From Lachnospiraceae bacterium (GTDB lineage: Bacteria; Bacillota; Clostridia; Lachnospirales; Lachnospiraceae): a stretch of 64,000 nt of DNA. Positions 51,887 through 61,032 of this stretch are shown here, one piece after another (within the stretch, counting starts at the first letter, position 1; each line of letters opens with the position of its first letter). Made by a program: the position numbers and the translations under genes. The notes beneath the pieces are model-generated. The model had not been told where the DNA came from. It searched no databases and saw only the letters and a program-made list of their open reading frames with translations. The stretch covers positions 1-64,000 of the forward strand of contig CAJTCL010000021.1 of assembly GCA_910575005.1 (NCBI GenBank). Direction: 5' to 3'.

Positions 51887-52576
51887 ATGGAAAAGACTAC
51901 TGTACTGATCGTGGAAGATGAGACAAAATTATTGAAGACTTTGTCTGATTATCTTACGATGAATCATTATAAAGTATATCAAGCATCAGATGGACTAAGC
52001 GGCATACAGGAATATACGATCCATAGAGAGGAGATTGACATTGTGCTACTTGATGTCATGCTCCCCTTTGCAGATGGCTATGAGGTCTTAAAACAAATTC
52101 GGCTCTCTTCCAATGTGCCTGTTATTATGTTGACTGCAAAAGAAGAAGTAGAAGATCAATTAAAAGGATTTTCCTACGGCGCTGATGATTATATTATTAA
52201 GCCTTATTCCTTATCTGTAGTGAGAATGCACATTGAGGCTGTTCTCAAACGACTTGGCTTTAACCAGAATATGCTCTATGCTGGAGATATCAGGATTGAC
52301 ATCAATGCTAAAAAAGTTTATGTCAATGACAGATATGTGGAGACTACTCCCAGAGAATTTGAGCTTTTGCATATTTTGGTGAGAAACCGTGAGACAGTCC
52401 TTACCAGAGATTTTATCTTAGATAATATCTGGGGATATCATTATGCCGGAGATGTACGAACTATTGATACATTGGTCAAACAACTGCGTAAAAAATTGGG
52501 TAAAGCATCTTATATTCGGACAGTATATGGTGTAGGCTATTGCTTTGAGGTGAAAGGACATGAAAAAGCAGATTAG
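51887..52576 (+). CDS. OmpR/VanR-type response regulator
   Basis: A protein of 229 residues. TVLIVEDETKLLKTLSDYLT, the phosphorylation aspartate in IDIVLLDVMLPFADGYEVLK, and YGADDYIIKPYSLSVVRMHI form the receiver. The winged helix follows (TPREFELLHILVRNRETVLT, DVRTIDTLVKQLRKKLG). It overlaps the downstream kinase gene by 17 bases. It is not closely similar to the first pair, so it serves a separate signal. Confidence 0.92.
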   Translation: MEKTTVLIVEDETKLLKTLSDYLTMNHYKVYQASDGLSGIQEYTIHREEIDIVLLDVMLPFADGYEVLKQIRLSSNVPVIMLTAKEEVEDQLKGFSYGADDYIIKPYSLSVVRMHIEAVLKRLGFNQNMLYAGDIRIDINAKKVYVNDRYVETTPREFELLHILVRNRETVLTRDFILDNIWGYHYAGDVRTIDTLVKQLRKKLGKASYIRTVYGVGYCFEVKGHEKAD

Positions 52577-53993
52577 TGTCAAATTATTTTTAATTCATTG
52601 GTTTTTTCTGGTTATAATGATCATTTTGGGTATTTTTTGTTATGAACTTTTTTTCCCACCTTATTACGATCTTATTAAAAATGCACAGATTAAAAATGCC
52701 TATCTGGATATCAAGGATTTAGATTTAGCAAATTTAGACGATTATTCTATATTCAGCGACTATGAGGAAGAAGGACTTACATTTGTTCTTGCAGATCAAG
52801 ATATGGATCCTATCTATACTACCAGGAGTAATTCTGAATATTCCGTTTACTTAAATGTCCAAATGAAACTATCTGAGTTTTCAAAAACCCCTGAGATCAT
52901 TGAGCGAAACAGTAAACAAAAAGAAGTTACCAAGATGCGTGTCATTTTTTCACAAGACGGCATCAATTATTATATTGTCATTAAAGACACCGTACACGGT
53001 TCTGCACGGACAAAAATTATCGAAAAATTTCTAATTATCATTTTTGCAATTATTTTTGGATTTGGCAGTTTTGCTATGTTGCTTTTATCAAAACATTTTA
53101 CGGCTCCCATTGTTAAGCTAACAAATATTGCTGAAAATATTGCAAATAGCAATTTTGAAGAAAGAGCAGAAGAAAATGGCACCTACACAGAAATTAATCG
53201 CCTTGCAAAAAGCCTCAACCGTATCTCAGAACAATTGGCGCATAGTATGGAGCAAGTAGAGGAAAGCCGTGATTGGCAGTTAAGACAAAATGTGCGCCAG
53301 GAACGAATGGAAAAAATGCGCAAGGATTTTATTGCCAATGCCTCTCACGAACTTAAAACTCCTCTCGCTGTGATCTCCAGTCAGACTGAAATGCTTGCAT
53401 TAGTGGGCAAAGACGAGCAGGATTATTATTTAACCTCCATTCAGGAAGAAATAGATAAAATTGCTTCTCTTGTTAGCCGACTCTTAGACACTACGGTTCT
53501 GGAACATCACATGGAAAATATGCTTGAGAAAACTTTGAATATGAAAGAAGTTATGGAGTATATTATCATGAAATATGATGGATTGGCAAAGAAAAAAAAT
53601 GTGCATATGGAATCTTTTCTTGCAGATGATTGTATCGTATATGGGGATCGAGAATACATTGAACAAGCTGTAAACAATTATATGATGAATGCCTTTGAAC
53701 ATACAGCTCTCAGAGGCAGTATACGCACTACTCTGCGTCAGGATGGAAAAAATATTCGAGTTGGTATTTATAACACCGGAAAGCAGATTCCTATAAATGA
53801 GATGAAACATATCTGGACTGGATTTTATTCTAAAAGTCAAAAAAGCTCTGAAAGCCTCTCCCATGCAGGGTTGGGATTATATATTGTTCAAAATGTTGTC
53901 ACTATGCACAATGGCAAATATGGCGTCGAGAATCTGCCAGAAGGTGTCGAATTTTGGTTTAGCATTCCAGCTGCAGAACAAAATAACCAGTAA
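52560..53993 (+). CDS. sensor histidine kinase (VanS-like)
   Basis: A protein of 477 residues. A helix near residues 9-29, an outer domain of about 130 residues, a second helix near 160-182, HAMP (HFTAPIVKLTNIAENIANSN), the HisKA box FIANASHELKTPLAVISSQT and an ATPase domain with NNYMMNAFEHT, NTGKQIP and GLGLYIVQNVV. The N box and the G boxes follow the VanS-like variant. It is the partner of the regulator upstream. Confidence 0.92.
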   Translation: MKKQISVKLFLIHWFFLVIMIILGIFCYELFFPPYYDLIKNAQIKNAYLDIKDLDLANLDDYSIFSDYEEEGLTFVLADQDMDPIYTTRSNSEYSVYLNVQMKLSEFSKTPEIIERNSKQKEVTKMRVIFSQDGINYYIVIKDTVHGSARTKIIEKFLIIIFAIIFGFGSFAMLLLSKHFTAPIVKLTNIAENIANSNFEERAEENGTYTEINRLAKSLNRISEQLAHSMEQVEESRDWQLRQNVRQERMEKMRKDFIANASHELKTPLAVISSQTEMLALVGKDEQDYYLTSIQEEIDKIASLVSRLLDTTVLEHHMENMLEKTLNMKEVMEYIIMKYDGLAKKKNVHMESFLADDCIVYGDREYIEQAVNNYMMNAFEHTALRGSIRTTLRQDGKNIRVGIYNTGKQIPINEMKHIWTGFYSKSQKSSESLSHAGLGLYIVQNVVTMHNGKYGVENLPEGVEFWFSIPAAEQNNQ

Positions 53994-54057
53994 AGCATCT
54001 TCTTCCATCATTTTCTAAAAACTTCTTATGATGGTCACTCACCAATTTTTATTAAGC

Positions 54058-54099
54058 ATACCTGATGAATATTGTTCCCATTAGAAATTCATCAGGTAT
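54058..54099 (+). terminator. hairpin after the second two-component operon
   Basis: ATACCTGATGAAT (54058-54070) and ATTCATCAGGTAT (54087-54099) form a perfect 13-bp stem, 65 bases after the kinase stop. A T-tract is lacking. Confidence 0.5.
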
Positions 54100-54107
54100 A
54101 CTCAATG

Positions 54108-54300
54108 CACAGATTAGAGCCATTCTGACAACTTTTAAATATACTCATGGGCAATTACCATCAGACTATTTCATTAAGTATTTTCCATAAGGCTCAGATT
54201 AGAGCTATTTTTCACGTTTTTATTCTATACTTAATAACAATAAGATTAGAACCATTCTGACAACTTTTAAATATACTCATGGGCAAATTAGCATCATTAA
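54108..54300. repeat. 45-bp direct repeat in an intergenic region
   Basis: AGATTAGAGCCATTCTGACA plus ACTTTTAAATATACTCATGG occurs at about 54113 and again, nearly identical, at about 54246; a partial copy (CTCAGATTAGAGC) lies near 54193. The rest of the gap to 54580 is AT-rich and shows no gene. Confidence 0.75.
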
Positions 54301-54579
54301 GATAATTCATTCAATATAGCCAAGACACTCTTTAAAGCCATTTTGCTGTTTCAAAAGTTATAAAACTATAAATTATGGGAGGCTTCTCTTTTCAACTAAT
54401 AATATTATGTAAACACATAATAAATTTCTAATATATTTTCACTAAATAACTAGTTCCATTATTGTTTTTCTTACTTATCTAGTATTTATCAGCAACTTAT
54501 TTTTCATATTTTGTTGCTTATCTTGATAAAATAAATATATTGGTGGCCATGTTCAATAATCACCTATACATGCTTACAT

Positions 54580-55452
54580 TTACAAGAAAAGATCTACAGT
54601 GCCACCTTCTAAGGCTGTACCTGAGGTCAAAGCTGCCTCCACAGAAGAGAGCTCTGGTAAATTCGGCATTGTTGTGGCCATTGTCACATCAATTGCTGCC
54701 TGCATCATCATTTCTGCCTGCTGCTCCATTTGTTGTTCTGTCATGTTGATAGCCTCTTCACTCAATTCCATCTCTACCCCTGCCACTGGCAGATAAGCTG
54801 TATCATAATTCATATTAGAACTATTTTCACCAGAACAGCGCCCCATATTTTTTTGATATTCCTCATCTGCCTCATTCATTTTTCCTCGTTCCTTGAGCCG
54901 ATTCATGCGACGTTTCCTGAGCAATTCCTCTATATGCTGCCGTTCTTTTTGCACTTTTTGGACTTTGGCCATCTTCTGCTTTTGTTCCAAAACCATTTTT
55001 TTCTGTTGTACTTGGTGTTTGATTTCTATCCTTTTTTTCTGCTCCTCCATCTTTTCCTGATGGGCATATCTCTTCTGAAGTTGTTCTTCTTTTTTTAGAT
55101 TACGGTTCTTCATCTGAGCACACTGTACCATTCGTCTGGCATGTGTAATGGCATTTGTAAGCTGTTTCTCATCAAATTGCCCGCTCCCTTTCCATTTTGC
55201 CAATGAGCTCAATTTTCCCTTTGCCTGAACCATAACTCTGCCAGCGCTCTGTGAGTCACGTGCCAGCAAAAGGGCATTGCGTATCTCCCTTGGATTATAA
55301 TTTAATTGTTTCTTAGGCATCTTCTTCTGATTGTTTTTCTTGGCATTATTGGTTTTTTTCTTATTACTGGAGACATTAACATTTTGAACTTTCCCGCCAG
55401 ATAATCCCACACCAGCAGAAACACCTGAAAATTGATAAGATGTTGCTTTCAT
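54580..55452 (-). CDS. coiled-coil protein of unknown function
   Basis: A protein of 290 residues. The basic N-terminus (NVNVSSNKKKTNNAKKNNQK) and a long charged coiled coil at about 120-205 (KMEEQKKRIEIKHQVQQKKM) are followed by a region of acidic and methionine-rich helix (MTEQQMEQQAEMMMQAAIDV). There is no signal peptide or membrane segment. I do not recognise a family. It is monocistronic, convergent with the second kinase gene, and separated from rplQ by a strong terminator. ATG 55452 follows GGAGGAAACAGT. Confidence 0.7.
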   Translation of the reverse strand: MKATSYQFSGVSAGVGLSGGKVQNVNVSSNKKKTNNAKKNNQKKMPKKQLNYNPREIRNALLLARDSQSAGRVMVQAKGKLSSLAKWKGSGQFDEKQLTNAITHARRMVQCAQMKNRNLKKEEQLQKRYAHQEKMEEQKKRIEIKHQVQQKKMVLEQKQKMAKVQKVQKERQHIEELLRKRRMNRLKERGKMNEADEEYQKNMGRCSGENSSNMNYDTAYLPVAGVEMELSEEAINMTEQQMEQQAEMMMQAAIDVTMATTMPNLPELSSVEAALTSGTALEGGTVDLFL

Positions 55453-55561
55453 ACTGTTTCCTCCTTGAAACGATTTTCAAAACAATTTTGAATTTGGATT
55501 CCCTTCCAAACTTTTGGGTTAAAAAGAAAAATATATTGATTACATCGTCATTTTTATGCAA

Positions 55562-55610
55562 AAAATAAACCATTAGAAAGAATACATTTCAAATATTCTT
55601 TCTAATGGTT
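55562..55610 (-). terminator. rplQ: terminator of the ribosomal cluster
   Basis: AACCATTAGAAAGAATA and TATTCTTTCTAATGGTT form a perfect 17-bp stem; on the minus strand TTTATTTTTTG follows. It lies 32 bases after the rplQ stop. Confidence 0.85.
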
Positions 55611-55641
55611 ATTTATTACTAAATTTATGCAATTCCGATTC

Positions 55642-56178
55642 TTATACTAACTCCAGAAGAACCTCTAACGCACCATCACCTTTACGCTGGCCGATCTTAA
55701 CGATTCTGGTATAGCCACCATTACGGTCTGTATACTTTGGAGCAATTTCATCAAACAATTTGGTTGCAACGTCAATTTTCTTGGTGTTCTTCTTCTTTCC
55801 TGCGTTTTCAGCCGGAACAGATGTCACAGAATATAATACTTTGTTCATCTGACGCCTTGCATGTAAACGGGAAGGCAGATCTTTTTTAATCTTCTTCTCT
55901 ACTTCATCATAAACAGTAACTTTTTTACCATCTACAACTTCCTTTACTCTCTTGCCATCCTGATCTTTACGAGGAACCTTAGCAGTAACAGTCACTTCCT
56001 CAAAATTATCCTTCTCTTTCACTGCCATAGCAATCAAGCCTTCTGCTACTTTGCGAATTTCTTTCGCTTTAGCTTCTGTAGTAACAATTTTGCCATTGTA
56101 TAACAATGCTGTCACCTGATTTCTGATCAATGCTTTTCTCTGATCAGAGGTTCTACCTAATTTTCTATACTTTGCCAT
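55642..56178 (-). CDS. rplQ: 50S ribosomal protein bL17
   Basis: A protein of 178 residues beginning [20 protein letters not shown] at ATG 56178 after GGAGGATTATTGAA. The core is typical L17, but an insert of about 55 residues ([20 protein letters not shown] ...) lengthens it beyond the usual 120, as in other Lachnospiraceae. The C-terminus [20 protein letters not shown] is canonical. It is the last gene of the cluster and separated from rpoA by an unusually long gap. Confidence 0.95.
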   Translation of the reverse strand: MAKYRKLGRTSDQRKALIRNQVTALLYNGKIVTTEAKAKEIRKVAEGLIAMAVKEKDNFEEVTVTAKVPRKDQDGKRVKEVVDGKKVTVYDEVEKKIKKDLPSRLHARRQMNKVLYSVTSVPAENAGKKKNTKKIDVATKLFDEIAPKYTDRNGGYTRIVKIGQRKGDGALEVLLELV

Positions 56179-56199
56179 TTCAATAATCCTCCATTTGCG

Positions 56200-56470
56200 G
56201 AATATCCGCCAACGCCTTTTGGTCTTACTCAACGAATACTAATCTGTTTTATGCCACTCATTCAAGCAATATCCCGATACTATGGAATACACAGGGCTTC
56301 GCCTTTTGGTCTTATAAACCCTGCCATCTATGAGCTTAAATAGGATTACACTAGTAGTACCCAAACAAACATTAGTAGTTCGTTTGACAGTACCCATGCT
56401 CGGACTACTCCTCGCCTTATACTAGCGGAACCCAAACGAACGTTAGTAGTTCGTTGGGTATCACCCAGGA
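56200..56470. repeat. repeats in the rpoA-rplQ gap
   Basis: The 300-base gap holds CCCAAACAAACATTAGTAGT (56360) and CCCAAACGAACGTTAGTAGT (56431), each followed by TCGTT, and CGCCTTTTGGTCTTA at about 56211 and 56306. CGAAC...GTTCG pairs can form a small hairpin at 56437-56455. rpoA and rplQ are usually close together. No gene is supported here. Confidence 0.65.
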
Positions 56471-56478
56471 GAAGAATT

Positions 56479-57438
56479 TTATTCTTCTCCTGGGTTCAGT
56501 TGTAATCCTAGTTCTTTTAATTTTGCCAATACTTCCTCTAAGGACTTGCGTCCCAGGTTACGAACCTTCATCATATCTTCTGGCGTCCGATTGGTCAACT
56601 CTTCAACTGTATTGATACCTGCACGCTTTAAGCAATTATAAGAACGAACGGACAATTCCAGTTCATCAATATTCATCTCAAGAACTTTCTCTTTTGCATT
56701 GTCCTCTTTCTCAATCATAACTTCTGCTGTTCTTGCATTTTCAGATAAATCAATAAACAGATTCAAATGTTCACTTAAGACTTTCGCTGCCAGACTTACT
56801 GCTTCATCTGGCTCTAAAGTACCATTTGTGTACACATCCAGCGTAAGTTTATCATAATCTGTAATCTGTCCCACACGAGTATTCTCAATCGCAAGATTTA
56901 CACGCTCAATCGGTGTATAAATCGAATCCACTGCAATCACACCAATTGGCACATCTTCACTCTTGTTCTTGTCAGCACTGACATAACCTCTGCCTTTGGT
57001 AATTGTCAATTCCATATACAATCTGGAATCGGTTCCTCCATTTAAATGGGCAATTACCAAGTCTGGATTTAACACTTGAATATCTGGATCCACCTGAATA
57101 TCTGCTGCTGTAACTACGCCTTCGCCTTCAAATTCAATATAAGCAACTTTAGACTCGTTTGTTGGGCTGGTGTTTTTTAATGCCAGATTCTTGATGTTCA
57201 TAATAATTTCAGTTACATCTTCTTTAACGCCTGGAATAGAACTGAATTCATGCAAAACACCTTCGATTTTTACCTGGCTGACTGCTGCTCCTGGCAAAGA
57301 AGAAAGCATAATCCTTCTCAATGAATTGCCAAGTGTAGTACCATAGCCTCTTTCCAGTGGTTCTACGACAAATCGGCCGTACTTTTTGTCTTCTGAAATC
57401 TGCACAATTTCAATTTTCGGTTTTTCAAAATCGAACAC
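56479..57438 (-). CDS. rpoA: RNA polymerase alpha subunit
   Basis: A protein of 319 residues. [20 protein letters not shown] and [20 protein letters not shown] are the N-terminal assembly domain; [20 protein letters not shown] and [20 protein letters not shown] form the C-terminal DNA- and regulator-binding domain. It dimerises to nucleate RNA polymerase. It follows rpsD in the alpha operon. Confidence 0.98.
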   Translation of the reverse strand: MFDFEKPKIEIVQISEDKKYGRFVVEPLERGYGTTLGNSLRRIMLSSLPGAAVSQVKIEGVLHEFSSIPGVKEDVTEIIMNIKNLALKNTSPTNESKVAYIEFEGEGVVTAADIQVDPDIQVLNPDLVIAHLNGGTDSRLYMELTITKGRGYVSADKNKSEDVPIGVIAVDSIYTPIERVNLAIENTRVGQITDYDKLTLDVYTNGTLEPDEAVSLAAKVLSEHLNLFIDLSENARTAEVMIEKEDNAKEKVLEMNIDELELSVRSYNCLKRAGINTVEELTNRTPEDMMKVRNLGRKSLEEVLAKLKELGLQLNPGEE

Positions 57439-57479
57439 TACAAAGTCCCTCCTTTTCGGGTATCGTTGCTTTTCAATTA

Positions 57480-58073
57480 TTATTTAGAATACAACTCGAC
57501 GATAAGCATTTCATCAACAGGAACGTCAATAGCTTCTCTGTTTGGTAATTCTTTGACCACACCTTTCAGATTTTCCTGATCCATCTCTAACCATTCTGGC
57601 ACTAATCTTCCAGCAGTTACCTCAAGAACATCCTTGTATCTCTGGGAACCTTTGCACTTTTCTTTGATTTCAATAGTATCTCCAGCTTTTACAAGATAAG
57701 AAGGAATACTCACCTGCTTTCCATTGACTAATACATGCTTATGGTCAACAATCTGTCTCGCTTCTTTTCTGGTTCTTGCCAAACCTAAACGGAATACTAC
57801 ATTATCTAATCTGCTTTCCAGGATAATCATCAAGTTCTCACCTGTCATGCCCTTCATCCTGTCCGCTTTCAGATAATAGTTGTGGAAAGGCTTTTCCAAT
57901 ACGCCATAAATAAATTTTGCTTTCTGTTTCTCTCTCAACTGAAGACCATACTCAGACACTTTTCTGTTTGCTCTCTTTAACTGTCTGTTGGACTTCTTAT
58001 CTATTCCCAGATAAATGGGATCTAACCCAAGGGATCTGCATCTCTTAAGAACTGGAACTCTATTTACTGCCAT
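57480..58073 (-). CDS. rpsD: 30S ribosomal protein uS4
   Basis: A protein of 197 residues, [20 protein letters not shown], with the S4 RNA-binding domain at [20 protein letters not shown] and [20 protein letters not shown]. It binds 16S rRNA early in 30S assembly and often represses its own operon. The N-terminus lacks zinc cysteines (a single CRSLG), so it is the zinc-free type. Confidence 0.97.
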   Translation of the reverse strand: MAVNRVPVLKRCRSLGLDPIYLGIDKKSNRQLKRANRKVSEYGLQLREKQKAKFIYGVLEKPFHNYYLKADRMKGMTGENLMIILESRLDNVVFRLGLARTRKEARQIVDHKHVLVNGKQVSIPSYLVKAGDTIEIKEKCKGSQRYKDVLEVTAGRLVPEWLEMDQENLKGVVKELPNREAIDVPVDEMLIVELYSK

Positions 58074-58092
58074 CTTAAACTCTACCTCCTAA

Positions 58093-58488
58093 TTAGACTC
58101 TTCTGCGTTTTGGTGGACGACATCCATTGTGAGGTACCGGAGTAACATCTTTGATACTGGTTACTTCCAGTCCACATGCCTGAAGTGCACGAATTGCTGC
58201 TTCACGTCCTGAACCTGGTCCTTTTACCATAACGTCTACTGTTTTCAGACCATGAATAAGAGCTGCCTTTGTAGCAGTTTCTGCTGCCATCTGTGCAGCA
58301 TATGGAGTAGATTTCCTTGAACCTCTAAATCCCAGACCACCTGCACTTGCCCATGATAAAGCATTTCCTTCAGCATCTGTAATAGTTACGATTGTATTGT
58401 TAAAAGATGACTGAATGTGCGCCTGTCCGCGTTCAACGTTTTTCTTTACGCGCTTTTTTGTCACTTTTTTCGCAGTGTTTTTCGCCAT
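58093..58488 (-). CDS. rpsK: 30S ribosomal protein uS11
   Basis: A protein of 131 residues with a basic N-terminus ([20 protein letters not shown]), the [20 protein letters not shown] core and the end [20 protein letters not shown]. It forms part of the 30S platform near the mRNA exit. It is separated from rpsM by 400 bases of tandem repeat. Confidence 0.97.
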   Translation of the reverse strand: MAKNTAKKVTKKRVKKNVERGQAHIQSSFNNTIVTITDAEGNALSWASAGGLGFRGSRKSTPYAAQMAAETATKAALIHGLKTVDVMVKGPGSGREAAIRALQACGLEVTSIKDVTPVPHNGCRPPKRRRV

Positions 58489-58550
58489 TTCTAAACTAAC
58501 CTACTTTCTTCTTATTTATATTATCTTGTTACATTTCTTAATTAAGGAGT

Positions 58551-58850
58551 TCTGCTCGCTAATCTCACAGAACGGCTTTCGCTTTACCTTTCTTTATAAG
58601 GTAGTTACGCTCGACTATCTCGCTGTCTGCGTCTGTCAAGGTAGTTCTGTTCGCTAACCTCTAGCTACGCCACAGGCTTGCTCTCGCTAATCTCACAGAA
58701 CGGCTTTCGCTTTACCTTTCTTTATAAGGTAGTTACGCTCGACTATCTCGCTGTCTGCGTCTGTCAAGGTAGTTCTGTTCGCTAACCTCAAGCTGCGCCG
58801 AAAGGCTTGCTCTCGCTAATCTCACAGAACGGCTTTCGCACTAAATTCAA
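58551..58850. repeat. 128-129 bp tandem repeat between rpsM and rpsK
   Basis: AATCTCACAGAACGGCTTTC begins at 58561, 58689 and 58818, giving two full units of 128-129 bases and a truncated third. The first two copies are nearly identical, including TAAGGTAGTTACGCTCGACT and CTGTCTGCGTCTGTCAAGG. They contain smaller internal repeats (GGTAGTT(C/A)...GCTCG/TTCGCTAA). No gene is supported on either strand. Such a long spacer inside an essential operon is unusual. Confidence 0.9.
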
Positions 58851-58889
58851 GCTGCACTTATCAGCTTGCTTTCATTAAGTGCTCAATGC

Positions 58890-59258
58890 CTACTTTTTCT
58901 TATTAGCGACAGTTCTCTTCGGACCCTTCCTGGTTCTTGCATTCGTCTTAGTCTTCTGTCCACGAACTGGCAGTCCTTTTCTATGACGGATTCCACGATA
59001 GCATCCGATTTCCTGTAATCTCTTAATATTTAAGGCGATCTCTCTTCTCAAATCACCTTCTACTGTCTGAGTCTGATCAATTACTTCACTGATTCTCTTT
59101 ACTTCTTCGTCAGTCAAATCTCTGACACGAGTATCGGGATTTACTTTTGCATCTTTTAAAATACGGTTAGAGCTTACTCTGCCGATCCCGTAAATATAGG
59201 TTAATCCTATCTCAACACGTTTTTCTCTTGGTAAATCTACACCTGCAATACGAGCCAT
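58890..59258 (-). CDS. rpsM: 30S ribosomal protein uS13
   Basis: A protein of 122 residues starting [20 protein letters not shown] at ATG 59258 after GGAGGTGTACGACACAC. The helix-two-turn-helix and basic tail ([20 protein letters not shown]) are canonical. It contacts the 50S subunit and tRNA in the head of the 30S. Confidence 0.97.
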   Translation of the reverse strand: MARIAGVDLPREKRVEIGLTYIYGIGRVSSNRILKDAKVNPDTRVRDLTDEEVKRISEVIDQTQTVEGDLRREIALNIKRLQEIGCYRGIRHRKGLPVRGQKTKTNARTRKGPKRTVANKKK

Positions 59259-59579
59259 GTGTGTCGTACACCTCCATAAAATTTTTATTGGACAAAGAAC
59301 TTTCTGTCCGAATGATAATATAGAATTCTCTTGGAAAATCTGCAACTGGATTCGCCTGACATCAGTTGACCATATACAGCTACGGTTGCTCGTCCTGAAA
59401 TGTGTGTATATTGTCCCACTGGTCTTCTCTGTACTATTTTATCTCTGCTTCCTCGGTATCAAAAAACAGAGTTACAGCCATACACGCTGCTTATTATGAA
59501 TAGCAAGAACAACTCTGCCGAGCGTCTCGCTACAGCCGCACATAAATAAATTTACAAACAGATCATAATAAAAATAAAT

Positions 59580-59693
59580 TTATCCCTGTCTCTGTTTGTG
59601 CTTTGGATTCTCACAGATTACTCTGATTCTTCCTTTTCTCTTAATGATCTTGCATTTTTCGCAAATAGGTTTTACGGATGATCTTACCTTCAC
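59580..59693 (-). CDS. rpmJ: 50S ribosomal protein bL36
   Basis: A protein of 37 residues with a GTG start at 59693, eight bases after [26 protein letters not shown], then [14 protein letters not shown]. It is the zinc-binding (CxxC...C...H) form of L36. The gap of 320 bases to rpsM contains no supported gene. Confidence 0.95.
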   Translation of the reverse strand: MKVRSSVKPICEKCKIIKRKGRIRVICENPKHKQRQG

Positions 59694-59835
59694 AGCATTT
59701 CCTCCTTTCTATCTGCCCAAAGGCATTTCCTTAGCTTAAATTCACGCAATTTTTCGCGCAAAAAGGCTATGCTCCAAAACATTCAGCCCACATTGTAGCA
59801 CACCTGATTACTAATTTCAAGTATTTTTACAGTTT

Positions 59836-60384
59836 TTATTCAAAAAAACCATATTCCTCCAACATACTCTGAAGTTTCTTTTTTGCTCTCATAGAAATGT
59901 GCCTGACATTATCTGGGGTTTTGTCCAGGATTTCTGCAATCTCCATCACATCCATTTCATGATAATATTGCAAAATCAATACCTCCTGATAAGGCTTGCG
60001 CATTTTTTTTAATAATGTATGGAACAACTCCTTCTGTTCCATCTTAGCCATCCTTACATCCATCCCCTCGCTAAACACATCCCCCCGCTCTGAAACATCC
60101 CTCTCTGAACCAATTTCCCGTTTTCTTCTCTTATAGAGATTATAAGATTTGTTCTTAACAATTGTGAGGATATAATTCCAGTTTTTGTGCGGTGGATTAT
60201 TCATCATCCTGCTCAAATGATTGGTCAGCGTTACAAATGTGTCATGCACAATATCTTCGGCGTCGGAACTATTTTGCAAAATTGCATATGAGACGTAATA
60301 CATCTCATGACTGTAAAGATCATACAATTTCTTGAAAAATTCTTTTTCTTTCTCTGTCTCCAACAGCATCAAATATTGATACAA
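59836..60384 (-). CDS. ECF-type sigma factor inserted between infA and rpmJ
   Basis: A protein of 182 residues; TTG 60384 lies eight bases after GGAGG, with ATG 60369 as an alternative. Region 2: MYYVSYAILQNSSDAEDIVH and DTFVTLTNHLSRMM. Region 4: YQEVLILQYYHEMDVMEIAE and ILDKTPDNVRHISMRAKKKL. It is oriented with the ribosomal genes but preceded by a strong terminator hairpin after infA, so it probably has separate expression. No anti-sigma gene adjoins. The infA-rpmJ junction is normally uninterrupted. A region of RDVSERGDVFSEGMD is a variable linker. Confidence 0.88.
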   Translation of the reverse strand: MYQYLMLLETEKEKEFFKKLYDLYSHEMYYVSYAILQNSSDAEDIVHDTFVTLTNHLSRMMNNPPHKNWNYILTIVKNKSYNLYKRRKREIGSERDVSERGDVFSEGMDVRMAKMEQKELFHTLLKKMRKPYQEVLILQYYHEMDVMEIAEILDKTPDNVRHISMRAKKKLQSMLEEYGFFE

Positions 60385-60407
60385 TTTTAACACCTCCAAA
60401 AAAAGCA

Positions 60408-60448
60408 GGGTATAAAAAATTCCAATCAACTTTGAATTTTTTATACCC
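60408..60448 (-). terminator. infA: terminator after infA
   Basis: GGGTATAAAAAATTC (60408-60422) and GAATTTTTTATACCC (60434-60448) form a perfect 15-bp stem; on the minus strand CCCTGCTTTTTTTGG follows. It isolates infA and the upstream genes from the sigma factor gene. Confidence 0.85.
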
Positions 60449-60521
60449 TATAAACTGCTGTATACAAGAATATTTCCTGCATTTTTATAATGCGTATCAC
60501 GCACTTTGCAGCCATTCTTTC

Positions 60522-60740
60522 CTATTTATCTCTCCAGATAATCCTTCCTTTCGTCAGATCATAGGGAGACATTTCAATTGTCACTTTATCCCCTGGCAGA
60601 ATACGGATAAAGTTCATTCTCAGCTTACCACTGATATGCGCCAAAATCTGATGTCCATTCTCCAGTTCTACCTGAAACATGGCATTTGGCAGTTTTTCTA
60701 CAACAGTTCCTTCTACTTCAATTACATCTGCTTTCGACAT
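60522..60740 (-). CDS. infA: translation initiation factor IF-1
   Basis: A protein of 72 residues, [20 protein letters not shown], with the OB-fold core [20 protein letters not shown] and the end [13 protein letters not shown]. It binds the 30S A site during initiation. The order map, KOW protein, infA is usual in Clostridia. Confidence 0.98.
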   Translation of the reverse strand: MSKADVIEVEGTVVEKLPNAMFQVELENGHQILAHISGKLRMNFIRILPGDKVTIEMSPYDLTKGRIIWRDK

Positions 60741-60757
60741 TTTGTTTCCTCCTGATA

Positions 60758-61012
60758 TTAGACGTCTCTCTGATAAAGCTTAATAGCTCTTTTTATTTCT
60801 TCATTCCGAAAATTTTCCTGTGTAAAGACTTCTGTAATCTCTTTCGGAAGCTTTTCTATTACTTGAATATGTTTTCTGTTTTTTCTTTTTGGCTTTTCCA
60901 GGGGTTTTAATTTACCATCCGCCAGATACACCATATCGGCTTCTTCTTTTATAATTACATAAATACTGTCTTTGTCGTGACCTGCTCTGGAAACTGCTAA
61001 CTTGATAGCCAT
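60758..61012 (-). CDS. KOW-domain RNA-binding protein
   Basis: A protein of 84 residues with ATG 61012 after [36 protein letters not shown] followed by [20 protein letters not shown] is a KOW-like module with a basic centre, known from the map-infA interval in Clostridia (YlxR/L14e-like). It probably binds ribosomal RNA; its exact role is not established. It follows map within a few bases. Confidence 0.85.
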   Translation of the reverse strand: MAIKLAVSRAGHDKDSIYVIIKEEADMVYLADGKLKPLEKPKRKNRKHIQVIEKLPKEITEVFTQENFRNEEIKRAIKLYQRDV

Positions 61013-61032
61013 ATTTGTTACCCCTTCCTGCA

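Noticed and set aside
58415-58657. Plus-strand frame across the rpsK start and tandem repeats
   Set aside because: It is antisense to rpsK at one end and repeat-derived at the other.
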